DNA from: Ariolimax columbianus
Lineage: Eukaryota; Mollusca; Gastropoda; Stylommatophora; Arionidae
NCBI GenBank assembly: GCA_036924085.1
Contig: JAVGWX010000003.1
Span: forward strand, 113,753,764-113,817,763
Length of the DNA: 64,000 nt
Direction of reading: 5' to 3'
Under the pieces are notes generated by a model. That model was not told the origin of the DNA, did no database searches, and saw nothing but the letters and a program-made list of their open reading frames with translations. The translations under genes and the position numbers were made by a program. This document shows positions 1-10,882 of this stretch, piece by piece; within the stretch, counting starts at the first letter, position 1, and each line of letters starts with the position of its first letter.

Positions 1-127
1 CGGCGTTGACTATGGAAAGGACATATGTGATATCTGCCCCTTTTAGACTGACACTTCAAATTTAAGCATGCCATCTTTTAAGGCTAGGTTTGCCTTCCCT
101 CTTTGATCTATTAGACATGCTAAATGG

Positions 128-258
128 TTGCAGTCTGTTTCAAGGGCCGCCGCATGAAGGCGGAATATGGCCTTGATCAGTTATGAGTCACTGATTCTGA
201 TGTAAGCAGTCAGCTATGAGTTCACTTTCATTTACTACTGCATCTTCGGCATGTTTAT
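128..258 (-). mobile_element. SINE B fragment (5' half, reverse)
   Basis: A block around 'GGCCGCCGCATGAAGGCGG' followed by a stretch with 'TTGATCAGTTATGAGTCACTG' -like order matches the 5' half of the SINE B copies at 39.4 kb and 52.5 kb in the same relative order (reverse strand). The central domain and GAA tail are missing, so it is a truncated, diverged copy. Assignment rests on shared block order only. Confidence 0.45.
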
Positions 259-565
259 TATAATTATTTGGGATCCACTCGAATGATTTGTAGGACTGAC
301 GAATAAAGGATGTTTGCTTCTGCAGTCGCCGCATAGCTTTTATTTCAACTCAGATAGAGCAAATCTCATCCCATTGTCGTAAAATGGGCTAACTAGGCTT
401 GTGCGTTGGATTTCCAACCCCATCATGTAAAACCAATGTAACAGTCAACTGAAATGCTCAGATACAGGGTACACGGATATTGGTATGTTATAATCTCACC
501 ATTGGATTTAAGATTGAAAAGGTGAATAATTTATAAAAATTCGTTTATTTACATATATATATATA
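259..565. other. Unassigned AT-rich sequence
   Basis: No coding remnant or repeat recognised. It ends in a short AT dinucleotide run at about 551-566, immediately before the mariner composite. Confidence 0.4.
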
Positions 566-566
566 T

Positions 567-1172
567 GTGGGGTGTGTTCAAATGAAACGGGACTAAACTG
601 CAAAAATGGGCGAGTGTGATACGAAATCCATCCATAGTTGATCAGCGAGCGGTGATTTAGTTTCTAACAGATGAAGAATGTCGACTAGTTGACATTCATC
701 GCAGAATGCAGACAGTGTATGGTGACAAAAAGTGTGGCTCCGGCGACGGTCCACCAGAATTGCTGCATCAATTTTGACGAATGCATCTTCTGACGCAAAC
801 ATATGCATCTGGCCTTGTCTCTGGAGATCTTTTGTTAACTCACGTCCTTCTTTAAATATCGTTATCCATTTCTTCACTGTTGTCTTCAACACATTTGTGT
901 CATCATACACTGTCGGCATTCTGCGAGGAATGTCATCTGGTCGACATCCTTCAGCTGTTAGAAACCGAATCACCGCTCACTGATAGCCTCTGGACGGATT
1001 CAGTATCCCACCCGCCATGTTTTCAACGGTCTGCTGAGGAAACTATGAGTTAGAGGATAATGACATTTTGCAAACTTGACAGTAGGTATTTGCTGTTTAC
1101 ACCGGAAGTGACGCCATCATGCGCATTGTACGTATGTTCAGTTGTTGCAGTTTGGTCCGGTTTCATTTGAAC
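567..1172. mobile_element. Head-to-head mariner-type composite (two 5' ends inverted)
   Basis: Both edges carry the same terminal sequence in inverted orientation: 'TTCAAATGAAACGGGAC' at about 578 on the + strand and the complement of 'TTCAAATGAAACCGGAC' near 1152-1168. A single-orientation copy with the same end and coding start is present at 16727-17075. The left arm (about 572-735) reads into a transposase start on + but has lost most of the 5' untranslated part. The right arm (about 736-1170) reads on - and extends further into the gene. The arms meet at about 735/736. The structure resembles a foldback, MITE-like derivative. Outer TA target sites are possible but not demonstrable. Confidence 0.7.
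736..1018 (-). pseudogene. Mariner-type transposase, N-terminal fragment
   Basis: The reverse strand starts ATG at 1018 and encodes residues resembling the DNA-binding N-terminus of mariner/SETMAR-type transposases. Visible pieces are 'VIRFLTAEGCRPDDI', 'VYDDTNVLKTTVKKWI' and 'FKEGRELTKDLQR', a helix-turn-helix pattern, followed by 'DAAILVDRRR'. There is an in-frame stop shortly after the start, before VIRFL, and the protein ends at the junction with the inverted arm. The catalytic DD34D-type domain is absent. The gene is dead. Confidence 0.8.
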
Positions 1173-1189
1173 ATTCATTCATACATTCA

Positions 1190-1765
1190 TAGGCGTCTCA
1201 GTCTTTGCAGACCATGCGCGTGGCACCCTGTGAGTAGTCTCTTGGAGCGCAAGCCTGGACGCTGAATATGGAGACCCTGGGTTGCCCAAACTGCAGGATC
1301 CCCTCTCGGTCTCGCTGGTGTAATCCAAAAGAATGCAAAGCATGACAATTTGGCACCAGCTCAGCTGCAGGAGCTGCTGGAATGAGATCGCAATTTTGAA
1401 ACCATTCGCCTTAGGTGCTACCACTCTGGATTTTCTGTCTGGGCCCTACCCTCTCCCGAGGTTTCCACAAGACAGTGGATTCGTTGCCCGCAGATGCTAG
1501 TTACTCGAGGCATCCGATGATACTCTCATCATCCCAAGACTAGCCAGCACTCTCTTGGACGTGGGTTTAAAATCAGAGTTCCTCCTCTCCTAAGCGAACT
1601 GCCTGAACAGGATAACGAGCTTCGTTTACCCGGGTTTAGAGTCAGAGTTTACCTTCTCTTAGATTGGCTGCTAACCAAAGCTATTTGCCCACCCAGTTAT
1701 TCCGCCGGGTATTCGCTCGCGCCCCACACCAACCTCTGTAAGAAACTGGGGCCCCCTTATGAAGG
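1190..1765. repeat. Diverged dispersed repeat D, copy 1
   Basis: Aligns by eye with 2610-3125 in the same orientation. Shared blocks include 'TGGAGACCCTGGGTTGCCC' against 'TAGAGACCATGTGTTGCCC', then 'CCTCTCGGTCT' and, further on, 'AAATCAGAGTT' before 'CTCTCCTAA' or 'CTTCTCCTAG'. There is no coding potential that I trust, no poly(A) and no target duplication. Class is unknown; an old SINE or a LINE untranslated region are both possible. Confidence 0.5.
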
Positions 1766-2004
1766 TGTTGCTGGGGATACAATAATGTAGGAGATGCCAT
1801 TGCCATGGTAACTCCTGAACGGCAAGCCGAACAGTGAATCCAGCGGCGATCTCTACACATGGAAAGCAGAGGCTATAACAGACGCTTCACTTTCCTTTAA
1901 CGAGCTGGACGTCCAACCCAAACCTCGCTACCCCCCATTTGAACACGCCTAGTGTGTATATGGTCAACTGAGTGTGGCCTGAAAGAGGAAGAACAAAATG
2001 GCAC

Positions 2005-2345
2005 GCTGTTGTTTTTGAATGCCCACAATGAGTAGGTGTAATTTTTGTGTGCGCCCCGAAAAGAACGCTATGTGGCTGGTTGCAGTAGATTTCCTCACAT
2101 TTTGCGAGTGTTGATGAAGGTGGACCGAGGTCCTTCAGGCGGTTGTGCTATGCTTGACTTTATCTGCGTGACACTCACTACTACGGGGATCACATAGATT
2201 TACATCTCGTCAGCCAGGCTGACTTGAAAACATCTTGTTTCCAGGGAACGCTTCATGGTAGAGAAATTGTGGTCTTGGTGAGTGTATTGTGCTTGACCCT
2301 GGAGCGACATCCTGGTCAGTATGTTGTGTCTGGCTGGACTAGCGT
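2005..2345 (+). mobile_element. SINE A copy (+)
   Basis: Contains the family A hallmarks in order: 'GAATGCCCACAATGAG', 'TTGTGTGCGCCCCGAAAAG', 'GATGAAGGTGGACCGAGGTC', 'GGTTGTGCTATGCTTG', 'CACTACTACGGGGATC' and the 3' segment 'GGTCAGTATGTTGTGTCTGG'. The same blocks recur near 12.6-12.9 kb (reverse), 45.1 kb and 60.3 kb. No convincing RNA polymerase III boxes are seen, so SINE is a structural guess: short, repeated, non-coding. An AT dinucleotide run follows directly. Confidence 0.65.
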
Positions 2346-2354
2346 CTCAGTTCC

Positions 2355-2355
<1 letters not shown>

Positions 2356-2421
<66 letters not shown>
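2356..2421. repeat. (TA)n microsatellite
   Basis: About 33 uninterrupted AT dinucleotides lie directly after the 3' part of SINE A, consistent with a microsatellite seeded at a retroposon tail. The apparent YIYI open reading frames across it are artefacts. Confidence 0.95.
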
Positions 2422-2424
<3 letters not shown>

Positions 2425-2609
2425 TTAAAATGTCCACTGAGTGTGATCGGGGCCGAAGGTGAAGAACAAAATAGAACACTATGACAGGCCTGTCATAGAA
2501 GTTAATAATGAAAGCGGGAAATTGGAGGGCTGCCCCATCCTTTATACTCATTAAACCATGAACAAATACAGTAGATCGTCGTTGGCCCTTATTGTATTGA
2601 CAGACGAGA

Positions 2610-3125
2610 GTAATTGTCTTTTTAGCACAAAGTCCTGGCAGAAATATAGAGACCATGTGTTGCCCATGCCGTATGGTTCCTCTCTCGGTCTACCTTGATT
2701 GCTCCAAGAAAAAGGTGATACCAGTACATTTGGAATAAGGCAAGCTGCAGAAGCTGCCGGATCAGCAGAGCAATGCTCTATCTGTTCGCCTGTTGGGGCT
2801 TCACTCCTAGACCAGCCGCTAACCAAGGCTAAGGAACTGGTCTGCCCTGCCACAACAATCAGCTGAGGTTGCCTTTCCTCATTCTAGGATAAGGTATTGT
2901 ATCCTCTTGCGTATGCTCCTTCGCGCATCGTCGGTTGTCAGGTTTGGTAGACGCTGACAAACTTTCAGAATTATCAGAAAACAGGTTGCACAGCCATATC
3001 TGACAAAACCCGACAAGATACGCCGGTATCTTATCTGCAAGGCTTCAGATGGTTTTAAATCAGAGTTGTTCTTCTCCTAGATGAGCTGCCTTCCTAGGCT
3101 TTTTAGAATCATCTGCCCGACTATT
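2610..3125. repeat. Diverged dispersed repeat D, copy 2
   Basis: Second copy of the repeat at 1190-1765, same orientation, with the SINE A copy and the TA tract between the two. Matching blocks keep their order but divergence is high, so the pair is old or was never a simple recent duplication. Confidence 0.5.
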
Positions 3126-3425
3126 GATTTCAAGGCGCAAGTGGCTCGCCTTCGGTCTCTTCTCCTGTTAGTCAAAACAGTTCTGCTGGGCGAAGGTCAG
3201 GAGATGGACTTTGTTGTCAGAGGCTATATGAGACGCACGCCATGGGGGCATTTAGTTGGTGTTGAGAGTTCATCCTCAACTCCACCCCAGGCTATAACAA
3301 CATTTAGAACCAAATACAGTAGATATCGACATGTCAATACTTGATGACTTGTGTATTTGATAACCTATACTTCACAGGAAGATAACATGTTTTAATTGAT
3401 TTTATTGATATAATATAGTCACGTA
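3126..3425. other. Unassigned sequence
   Basis: No supportable gene or repeat; the longest open frame shows no recognisable motif. Confidence 0.3.
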
Positions 3426-3427
3426 TT

Positions 3428-3835
3428 GCCACATTGAAACTTACTTACTTAGTCGCTCCTCTTTTACCGTGAGGTGTAGAGGTTTGTCTGAGAGAACGCC
3501 GCACTGTTCTATCCGTCGTCTTTTTCTTGGCCTCTCTTCAATCTAGCTCTCGATCACTTAGGGACTGTGGTATGTTGTCTTCCCAATGTACTTTGGGACG
3601 TCCTGAGGATCTGCGTCCTTTACATTTTATCTCCCATGACCGCCGTGGTGTCCGATCTTCTACCATTCTACAGACATGGCCAAACCACTGTAGTTAGTAC
3701 TGCTCCACTCGTGTCTGTAGGGGTTGAACTTCGAGATTTTTACGTATTGGCTGGTTACGTATCTTGTCCATTTTCGTCACCTTAACCGCCTTTCTTAGAT
3801 ACCTAATTTCTGACACATTGAAACTGATGAGAGAA
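3428..3835 (-). mobile_element. LINE X, 3' end of reverse transcriptase ORF
   Basis: Reverse-strand translation gives the C-terminal region after the polymerase domain: 'LEVQPLQTRVEQY', a stop, 'LQWFGHVCRMVEDRTPRRSW', then 'GRRSSGRPKVHWEDNIPQSL'. The + strand LINE X copy at 16.4-16.65 kb encodes the near-identical 'RVEQSQLQWFGHVCRMEEDR' and 'KVHWEDNIRQ'. The fragment is 5'-truncated, lacks the polymerase active site and carries stops. This C-terminal WFGHV pattern is common to several endonuclease-type LINE clades, so I do not name one. Confidence 0.85.
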
Positions 3836-4587
3836 AAATTGTCCAAGATGACCCTAGAGGATATCTCTAGCAAACGGGTAATTATATCTCAACCTGTGCT
3901 CGCTGGACCGAGACCAGTTTAAAGAACAATAAGATTAGGGTAATCTCCGACTACAACCTATGCACCTTTCGTGACGTTACGGAAACTAAGCGGTAGATGG
4001 AGTGGCTTCACGATAGATCTCGAGTGGCCTTCTTGTCGCCATCTTAAGTCCTTATCATATAACTCAAGTCCGGACAACTCAGCCCTCGGGCCTGAAACAC
4101 TCGACATGACTGTCGTCGGACGTCAACTTACTTCTGACCGCGCTACGCTTGGGAGAGTTAAGACACCACGACCAGAGGATAATGAGAAATAATAGTTCTG
4201 CTATTTTGAGCTCAAACTTTGTGTGTTGATTAGGTATTTTCTCGAACATTTTGGCGAGGTACGCATTGTACAATCCGTAGACCAACATTGTTATACTTTC
4301 AATAATTGCATTATGCTGGAAAATCAGTGGCAATGTATCTTTCTGAGTTGGCCTATATGATACACTGCTGGTGGGGATGCAGTGTTAGACTTTATTGTAC
4401 GAGGTCACCGATTGTTTATTAGGTGAAGTGGCCATTTCCCGTATTTGTTGTCTTTGCTTCCCTAACAGTTAGCCAGGTACGCATATTGTTTGAGGGCCCA
4501 TTAACAGGTTCGGGGAATTGTCTGTAGCGTTCCGTGACAGATCGTGTATTATCAAATAAAAGTGTTTCAAAACAAATCAATTAGTCT
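3836..4587. other. Unassigned sequence
   Basis: No recognisable coding or repeat signal; open frames at 3971-4192 and 4079-4333 overlap on opposite strands and show no motif. Confidence 0.3.
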
Positions 4588-5080
4588 GACAGTTGTTGGG
4601 AGAGACCGACCAGCCAATAGACTATATTGACAGTTGTTGGGAGAGACCGACCAGTCAATAGACTATATTGACAGTTGTTAGGAGTGACCGGCCAGCCAAT
4701 AGACTATATTGACAGTTATTAGGAGAGACCGACCAGCCAATATACTATATTGACAGTTGTTCAGGTAGACCGACCAGCCAATAGATTATATTGACTGTTG
4801 TTGGGAGAGACCGACCAGCCAATAGACTATATTGACTGTTATTGGGAGAGATCGACCAGCCTATAGACTATATTGACAGTTGTTGGGAGAGACCGAACAG
4901 CCAATAGACTATATTGACAGTTGTTGGAAGAGACCGACCAGCCAATAGACTATATTGACAGTTGTTGGGAGAGACCGACCACCCAATAGACTATATTGAA
5001 AGTTGTTGGGAGAGACCGACCACCCTATAGACTATATTGAAAGTTGTTGGGAGAGACCGACCACCCTATAGACTATATTT
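4588..5080. repeat. 41-bp minisatellite, 12 copies
   Basis: Tandem unit built on 'ACAGTTGTTGGGAGAGACCG' plus 'ACCAGCCAATAGACTATATTG'. Successive unit starts fall 41 bases apart (4589, 4630 and on). Variants include A or T after 'TTG' and 'ACCACCC' for 'ACCAGCC', the latter concentrated in the last three units. That fits expansion of a local variant at the 3' edge. No retroelement parent is recognisable in the flanks. Confidence 0.95.
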
Positions 5081-5844
5081 TCTACGTACTGTTTGTATCA
5101 ATGAATTTCAGAAGCTGTACTATTTAACATTGCCAAACAATTGTGTATTGTACATCTACGCGCTCTGCATATAACGCGTTCTTCCGCATTGCTGCTAGGC
5201 CTAACTTAGTCTACCACGGACGCTGTCGTGAACCGCGGAAGTCTAGTTGGGGGGGTGGGGGGGGGGGGGGGGGGGAAAGGTAAGCATTCCACCACAGGCG
5301 TCTCAGATGTTGTGGTGAATAGCAGTGGAGTCTGACCAACGATTAGGAGGTAGTCCCCGTAGTTTTTTATTTGGCCTCGGGTGTAACAGATTGTTATCGC
5401 TGTGCTCTATCGACCATTCTTTCGTCGTAACACGTGACCTGCCGATCTATGTTTTGCATATAGTTTTAGAAAAGGCGATCAAAATAGAATACGTATTAAG
5501 TATTATCTTAAAGTTACAACTTACAGATTACACGACATGATACGTAAGAGTTACATGTTAAGAGCCACGATACAGTGCTGGAAACAATACTGAAGGGAAA
5601 GAATGATCGCAGACGGTAAGAGGTGGAACGTTTAAGTAGGAGAGCACTAGCCGTGAGATGAACTAAAACTAGTCTGTCGGAGTGAACCGTCAAGGCAAGA
5701 AACGGGATGTTGGAGATCCACTGCTGCCAATCTTCATTATATATATATATATCATCGACTGTTAATTTCACTCGTAGTTGGAGTTAAATTTGTGAACAAA
5801 GAGATCTAACCCACGTTTCTTCTCAGATCTTAGCATGGGCCCGG
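5081..5844. other. Unassigned sequence with a G tract
   Basis: Apart from the G-rich run at 5249-5275 and a short (AT)n at 5737-5752, nothing was recognised. Open frames here have no motif. Confidence 0.3.
5249..5275 (+). repeat. Poly(G) tract
   Basis: 27 bases, all G except one T at 5256. It can form G-quadruplexes and is prone to length error in sequencing. Confidence 0.9.
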
Positions 5845-6825
5845 CAGCGTGGCGAAGTATGCTAATTACACGGCTCACCCTCTAAAATTACTAATGTTCA
5901 GATCCATTGAACAGGAAGGCCACACCCCTTTCAGAAGTAAAACCATCACCAAAATTATTCTTAAAGTCAGATTCACTGTCGTTAAGGAAAGAAACAGATT
6001 GCTGGGCACCCCAACTAATGAAACAAGACGTATATACAGATGGCTCATTTAACAAAGCCACATCCAATGGAGGTGGACGGTCTATTACAGACTAGGGAAT
6101 CGAGAAGAAAAACTCGAGTATTAACAACGGGAACATACTCCAATAACTTCCGTGCAGAAGCAAAGGCAATGAAGGCCTCAGCTGAGCTTGTAATCCAAGA
6201 TAAAGATATCCACCAAGAAAACGTAGTATTCCTAACTGATGACGGGTCAGTAATAGCAGCGCTAAAACAACACAACGATGAAGATCTCGAGTAATTCATG
6301 TTTTTCCTGAATCAGCTCTCAGCAGAACACCTAAGGTTGGTCATACAGTGGATCCCATTTCCCTGCAAAATTGAAAGCAATGAAGCTGCAGACAAACTAG
6401 CAAAGAGCGGAGAAGCATCCCCACAAACAGACCTGAGTATCACATATAATGAGGCCAATACCATAAGGTTTACTTTTTAGGTGAAAAGAAGAAAGCTGCT
6501 TTAACATAAATAGAGAAGAGTAAGTCATGCATCATCTTCAGACTGAGAACTGGACATAATAGACTCAAGGGTCATCTTTACAACAAAATGAGGATTGGGA
6601 CAGATGACAAGTGTCCATGTGGGGGTCTTATCAAAACCGTGGAACACATCCTGCAAAGCTGCATGCTCACGCAGGAAAACAGAGAACACTACTGGCCTTG
6701 CGAGACAGATATTAGAAAAAAGCTATATGGAGATAAAACAGCCTTATAAACAACGGTGTCCTTTGTAAGTGAAACCGGGACCTTGATCTGAGGATGAACA
6801 AAGAAGAAGAAGAAGAAGAAACAAG
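5845..6825 (+). mobile_element. LINE Y, 3' end: RNase H and zinc-binding tail
   Basis: Broken frames together give an RNase H domain: 'QDVYTDGSFNKATSNGGG', then after a frameshift 'NNFRAEAKAMKASAELVI', 'VVFLTDDGSVIAALKQHN', and after a stop 'VIQWIPFPCKIESNEAADKL'. These supply the expected D, E, D, D positions. Downstream pieces 'DDKCPCGG' and 'TVEHILQSC' form the C-terminal C-x-C...H...C module seen intact in the copy at 26.4-29.1 kb. A GAA microsatellite tail (about 6801-6823) closes the element. At least two frameshifts and two stops; nonfunctional, 5'-truncated. Confidence 0.85.
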
Positions 6826-6944
6826 CCGAGCGAGAAATAGGGCAACATAATTTTTTAAAAAATAAGAAACAAATCTTGGCGTTAATGAGCCTAAATCAGT
6901 TTCTGTCTGTTGTCGTCATGTTTGATCTTACACTTTATCTTCGA

Positions 6945-7130
6945 ATGCAACCATGCAGCCTGGCTAAAATATTAGGAATCGAAGAGGTAAGGCAAACCCT
7001 GTCCCAAAAATGCCGTACTGAAATAGGATGTGTCGGACCGGAAGCTGCAGATATCTCTGCCTCACTGTAAACTACCACACAACGTCACAAACGTCCTTTT
7101 CAAGACGAACGCTGAAGAAAAATAAGAAGA
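6945..7130 (+). mobile_element. SINE B, 3' half
   Basis: Contains the central domain as 'GGATGTGTCGGACCGGAAGC' followed by 'GCAGATATC' and 'CTGTAAACTACCACACAACG', then 'CAAGACGAACGCTGAAGAAA' at the tail. Order and spacing agree with the full copy at 37191-37549. The 5' half is badly diverged or missing. Confidence 0.65.
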
Positions 7131-7500
7131 ATTCGTCTGATTTTATTTTTAAATATCATATCAATGATATCGTCCTTTTGACCATGTAACGGTAACGCAG
7201 TAGTAGAAATTGCCATCGATGATAAAGTGTTAGATTCTGTATTGTTCTTCTCTTCATCTTTTCCTGGGGTCGTGTTGTCAGCTCCCTTCCTTGATACCTT
7301 GTCTTCTGTACCTGTCAGTTAAGTACTGGAACAGTTCGAGACCAAGGATTAAGCCATGCACATTCCACTTTATTATTCATTATTGACAACCCATCATGTC
7401 TCCATCCACGTTTACAATATATGCCCATTGTTTATTTATGTCAACTTGTTTTATATATATTTTGGGTATTTCTTTCATCATTTTGATTTTCACATATTAT
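7131..7500. other. Unassigned AT-rich sequence
   Basis: No gene or repeat recognised between SINE B and the TTC tract. Confidence 0.35.
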
Positions 7501-7587
7501 ATTCTTCTTCTTCTTCTTCTTCTTCTTCTTCTTCTTCTTCTTCTTCTTCTTCTCTTCTTCTTCTTCTTCTTCTTCTTCTTCTTCTAC
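7501..7587. repeat. (TTC)n microsatellite, LINE Y tail
   Basis: About 28 TTC units with one internal slip. On the reverse strand this is the GAA tail of the LINE Y fragment at 7588-7985. The serine- and leucine-rich open frames across it are artefacts. Confidence 0.9.
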
Positions 7588-7985
7588 TAAGTTCACTATA
7601 AAATAATCGCATCCATTACTCTCATAAGCTCGGAGGGCGTTCTCAAGCTTCTATCGTCGCCATACAGTTTATCTTGCAAATGGGTTGGGGAGGACCTAGT
7701 TGTCACTCTGCTTCTCTCGTTGAGCCGGCAGACGTGCAGAACATGAGCACATGTCTGTGTGTCCAATATATAATTCATTAAACAGATGATTTTTCAATCT
7801 GCAGTAATCCGTTCGGAATATTGTCACGATCTTTTCTTGACAAAAAAGCACTATGCTTCTGTTCAATCGGATTCTGGCTGTTCTCAGTGACACTTGTCTT
7901 TGAAGTTAAATTGTATCATTGTCTTCATTTCTTAAAATGCAGCTCTGTCTCCAGTTTGTGGTTTGTCGCTTCCCTCTTTGATATT
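7588..7985 (-). mobile_element. LINE Y, 3' terminal fragment
   Basis: Reverse strand, diverged: 'ATNHKLETELHFKK' corresponds to the segment after RNase H in the copy at 25.3 kb ('TKLTTELHVKK'). Further on the counterpart of the 'LYGD' box before the tail is visible. Multiple stops. 5' truncation falls inside the RNase H C-terminus. Confidence 0.75.
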
Positions 7986-9826
7986 CATCGCCACATCTTA
8001 AGTTACCTGTTTCCGGTTACCCGAAGCACACAGTGATATCCCCATTTTAAGGACCTCACTACTTGATGCCAGTTTGACATCCATTTTGGCATCACAGAGT
8101 CATGACACACGAAACGTTATACCAGTTTTGGCTATTTATTTACTCTGTGTTTCAAGTTGTTGGACTTGTATATTATTATATAAGCGTTTTAGTTTTGTTT
8201 TATTTATATTGTATAGCCTTTTGACAGCTGATTAAACAATAACTCAGTTTTATGTAGACCATAATCAGTGTTGGCACACGGGTGGTGCTCGGGTTAAAAA
8301 GAACAGGATCACTGGCATATTCTTTACATGTTGCAAAAGGCGACTTTAGAGGGTTGTGCTTAGAACTAGAAACTTCATACCGTAAAATACATTACCATTA
8401 TAATCAGTCACTGGAAAAGCTGGGATACAACTTTTCTGTAAAGGAACCAAGAGCAGTTAAAACCTCATATCCTTCACATTGGTGTAAGAAGGGGAATGCT
8501 TGACAACGTTTGGAAACAGGATTACTTTCAAACAGGCCAGCTGCAGTGATGGTGGTCTATATTTCACATTGAAACGAGAATGTGAATGAATGAATGATAA
8601 TCAGTCCTCGTGCATTGTGAACCTCCATTTGTCGAGTTTAGTATAAAGACTTTCCAAACGACCTGTACCGCACTGACTTTAAAGTAAAGCAATTCTTCTA
8701 CACTCGCCTTTGTCAGTCACAATATCTTTGTTTCATTCCATTTTTAGTAAACCCAGATTCCTATCTTCCAAACTGGAGACCGCACTTCTGTTTGATAGTA
8801 ACTCTCTGTTCTGTCGTATGAGCAGATGATAAACATCAGAAATGATGTTGGTTAAATAAGCTACCATTGGACATTGACTTCTCGAGCAGACCCATTGAGA
8901 CAAGTTAAGCCGTCACGACTGTGTCTGAATACGTTATCGCTCTCCATATCTAATGCCTTCGCTCCGTGTGTTTTGAAGGCTGGCATGTCAGGTCTTTACT
9001 TGAATCAATGCTTGACCAGGACTGCAGATCCACGCAAGTCTGTGTAGGCCTGAGGTCTTAAAGTTTGTTATCTACTAGATCCGCAACCATCATTTTTAAT
9101 CTACCGAAGCAGCGACGGAAAACCCATAACGATAACTGCTTTGAGAAACTAAGTCTCACAACGCCACATCAATGCTCACGTGAATGTCCGAGTCTCAAGG
9201 CTACTACTGGACGCAATTTACCTGTGTGCCTCGCTTTGCTTGGCGACATCTTTGTCTTTCACTCCAGCAGAGAAGCCTCATCCAAGTTTCAAAGTCCCAT
9301 CAGGATATCAGGCGTCATCATTTAGATTGCTAACAGTTGCGGGTTATCGAGTTTTAAGGTCGCATTTATGCGTTTCCACCAAGCCTAAATCTGCCTTTTC
9401 TATCTAGGATGATTGTGCCATTGTGTAACTTTTTTCTCATCTACTCTAGTTTCCATTGTTGACTAATGTTTCCCCTTTTATTATAGTGGCATGGTCAAGT
9501 AACATAATATTATATTTCCAACATAAACAACAGCTAATTAATAATGCAGTGACATTTTGTGCCATAACACTCCTACTAGGTTACGAGGGAAGAGAATGAG
9601 CGAAAATACGTGATATGGTATGGGGCAGCTCGTGACTGATTAAACGTGTCCTTGTGTTACCCTCGGGGTGATTTGAGCTTGAATCCCAGGATTTTAAAAG
9701 TACAGTTGATACTTGGGAACCTTAAGACATTCCTTGACTAATGCAGGTAGGTTCTGGTATCCGTCATTATAAATAGTGCCGATGTTCTGTCTTTAAGGAA
9801 AGCTACTTTTGCCTTAGCTAACCATG
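7986..9826. other. 1.8 kb without recognised features
   Basis: Several short open frames exist (for example 8282-8503 on + and 9065-9325 on +), but none shows a motif, a conserved partner elsewhere in the window or a plausible splice structure. It could be unique intergenic DNA or very old repeats. Confidence 0.3.
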
Positions 9827-9827
9827 G

Positions 9828-10342
9828 CTGATCATATTGCATTCGTCACTTGCACAACGTCGCTCCAATAACAGCCCGCCTGAAAGAAACTCGATCTCTT
9901 GCCAAATCTCCTGTTTCTTTTTCTTTGCGTTCGGTTTCGTATGCTCGTTTTATGCCACCAGATGGGCTGCATCCATGAAGTGACACGTCAGTCGCAGGTC
10001 CTCAATGGTTCCCCACAGTTTGTCTTGTATGTTTCTCTCCTCGGGCCAGGTCTTCTCACGGGAGTCTTGGTGATGTGGACATGTTTCCAAATCTCCTGTT
10101 TCAGAATCATGTCCAACCAGTCCTTGACATGTTGGTGCCGTCGGCTTCTTGATCTGCCTCTGCCTCTCTTGCCCGGCACTATACCTTCCATTATCGTCCT
10201 CTGAAGACATTTGTGTCTTTTGATGTGGCAAAAGTAATTTTATTTTCTGTTCATGATGATATTTATGAATTAGTTCTTCTCTATGACCAACTCTTGTCGA
10301 ATGTCTACATTCTTCATTTGTATTTGGTCCATGGTATTCTGA
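9828..10342 (-). mobile_element. LINE Z, 3' end of ORF (downstream part)
   Basis: Reverse strand encodes 'MEGIVPGKRGRGRSRSRRHQ', 'HVKDWLDM', preceded by 'YFCHIKRHKCLQRTI' and 'NVDIRQELVIEKN'. The same order of motifs occurs in LINE Z copies at 42.2-42.5 kb ('GLQKTILKFMVPVKLGRDRP') and 58.1-58.5 kb ('VSGKRGKGKPRRRLNRL'). Its upstream part lies at 10883-11095, separated by a LINE W fragment in the opposite orientation. Confidence 0.8.
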
Positions 10343-10882
10343 GAACGCTTCAATTCACCAGGGCCTGATGAAATTCCTTTTCAATTAATTAAAGCAGCCG
10401 GTGAGGTAGGGATATTGTGGCTACAGAGATTGTATAAACTATAATGGACCACACATAATTTCAAATATGAATAAAGAAAGGTAACAGCAGATTCTGCACA
10501 AAATACACAGGAATATTGCTCTTGAACTCACTGTCAAAATATTGTGTAAATCTTAGAAAAAAGATTACACTACACCATCGAATCTCAGATCAACGATACT
10601 CAGATGGACTTTAGAAAGAACAGAAGCTGTACGGATGCAATTTTTACTCTCGGACAATTGATGGACAAAACAATTGAATACGATCAGGAATTGTATATTG
10701 TGTTTGTAGATCATGAAAAAGCTTTGACCGGGTAAATAAACATCAACTATAGAAAATGTTGGCACACTTTGGAGTAACCTAGGCAACAGTCTTTATATTG
10801 ATAGCCAGAGCTCTGTTTGAACAATGACCATACTCTCAGAGAAATGTCATATCAAATCTGGAGTACAAGGATGTGCGCTACG
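10343..10882 (+). mobile_element. LINE W reverse transcriptase fragment inserted in LINE Z
   Basis: Plus-strand translation: 'GPDEIPFQLIKAAGEVGILW', then 'TIESQINDTQMDFRKNRS', 'DAIFTLGQLMDKTIEYDQEL' and 'YIVFVDHEKALTG'. These are RT fingers-palm motifs, with F-V-D-x-x-K-A as the palm A box. The reverse-strand LINE W at 18.8-20.5 kb carries the same blocks ('DEIPFQLIKVSDEVGILWLQ'). Both ends are truncated and no target duplication is visible. It interrupts the reverse-strand LINE Z: upstream Z sequence resumes at 10883. Confidence 0.8.

Noticed and set aside
4588..5080. CRISPR-like array of regular repeats
   Set aside because: Repeats are directly tandem with no unique spacers; likewise for the arrays at 20.5, 43.0, 46.9 and 60.6 kb.
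9065..9407. Possible LINE S RNase H piece ('SLSFTPAEKPHPSF')
   Set aside because: Loose similarity to 46.06-46.12 kb over one short block only; not enough to call.
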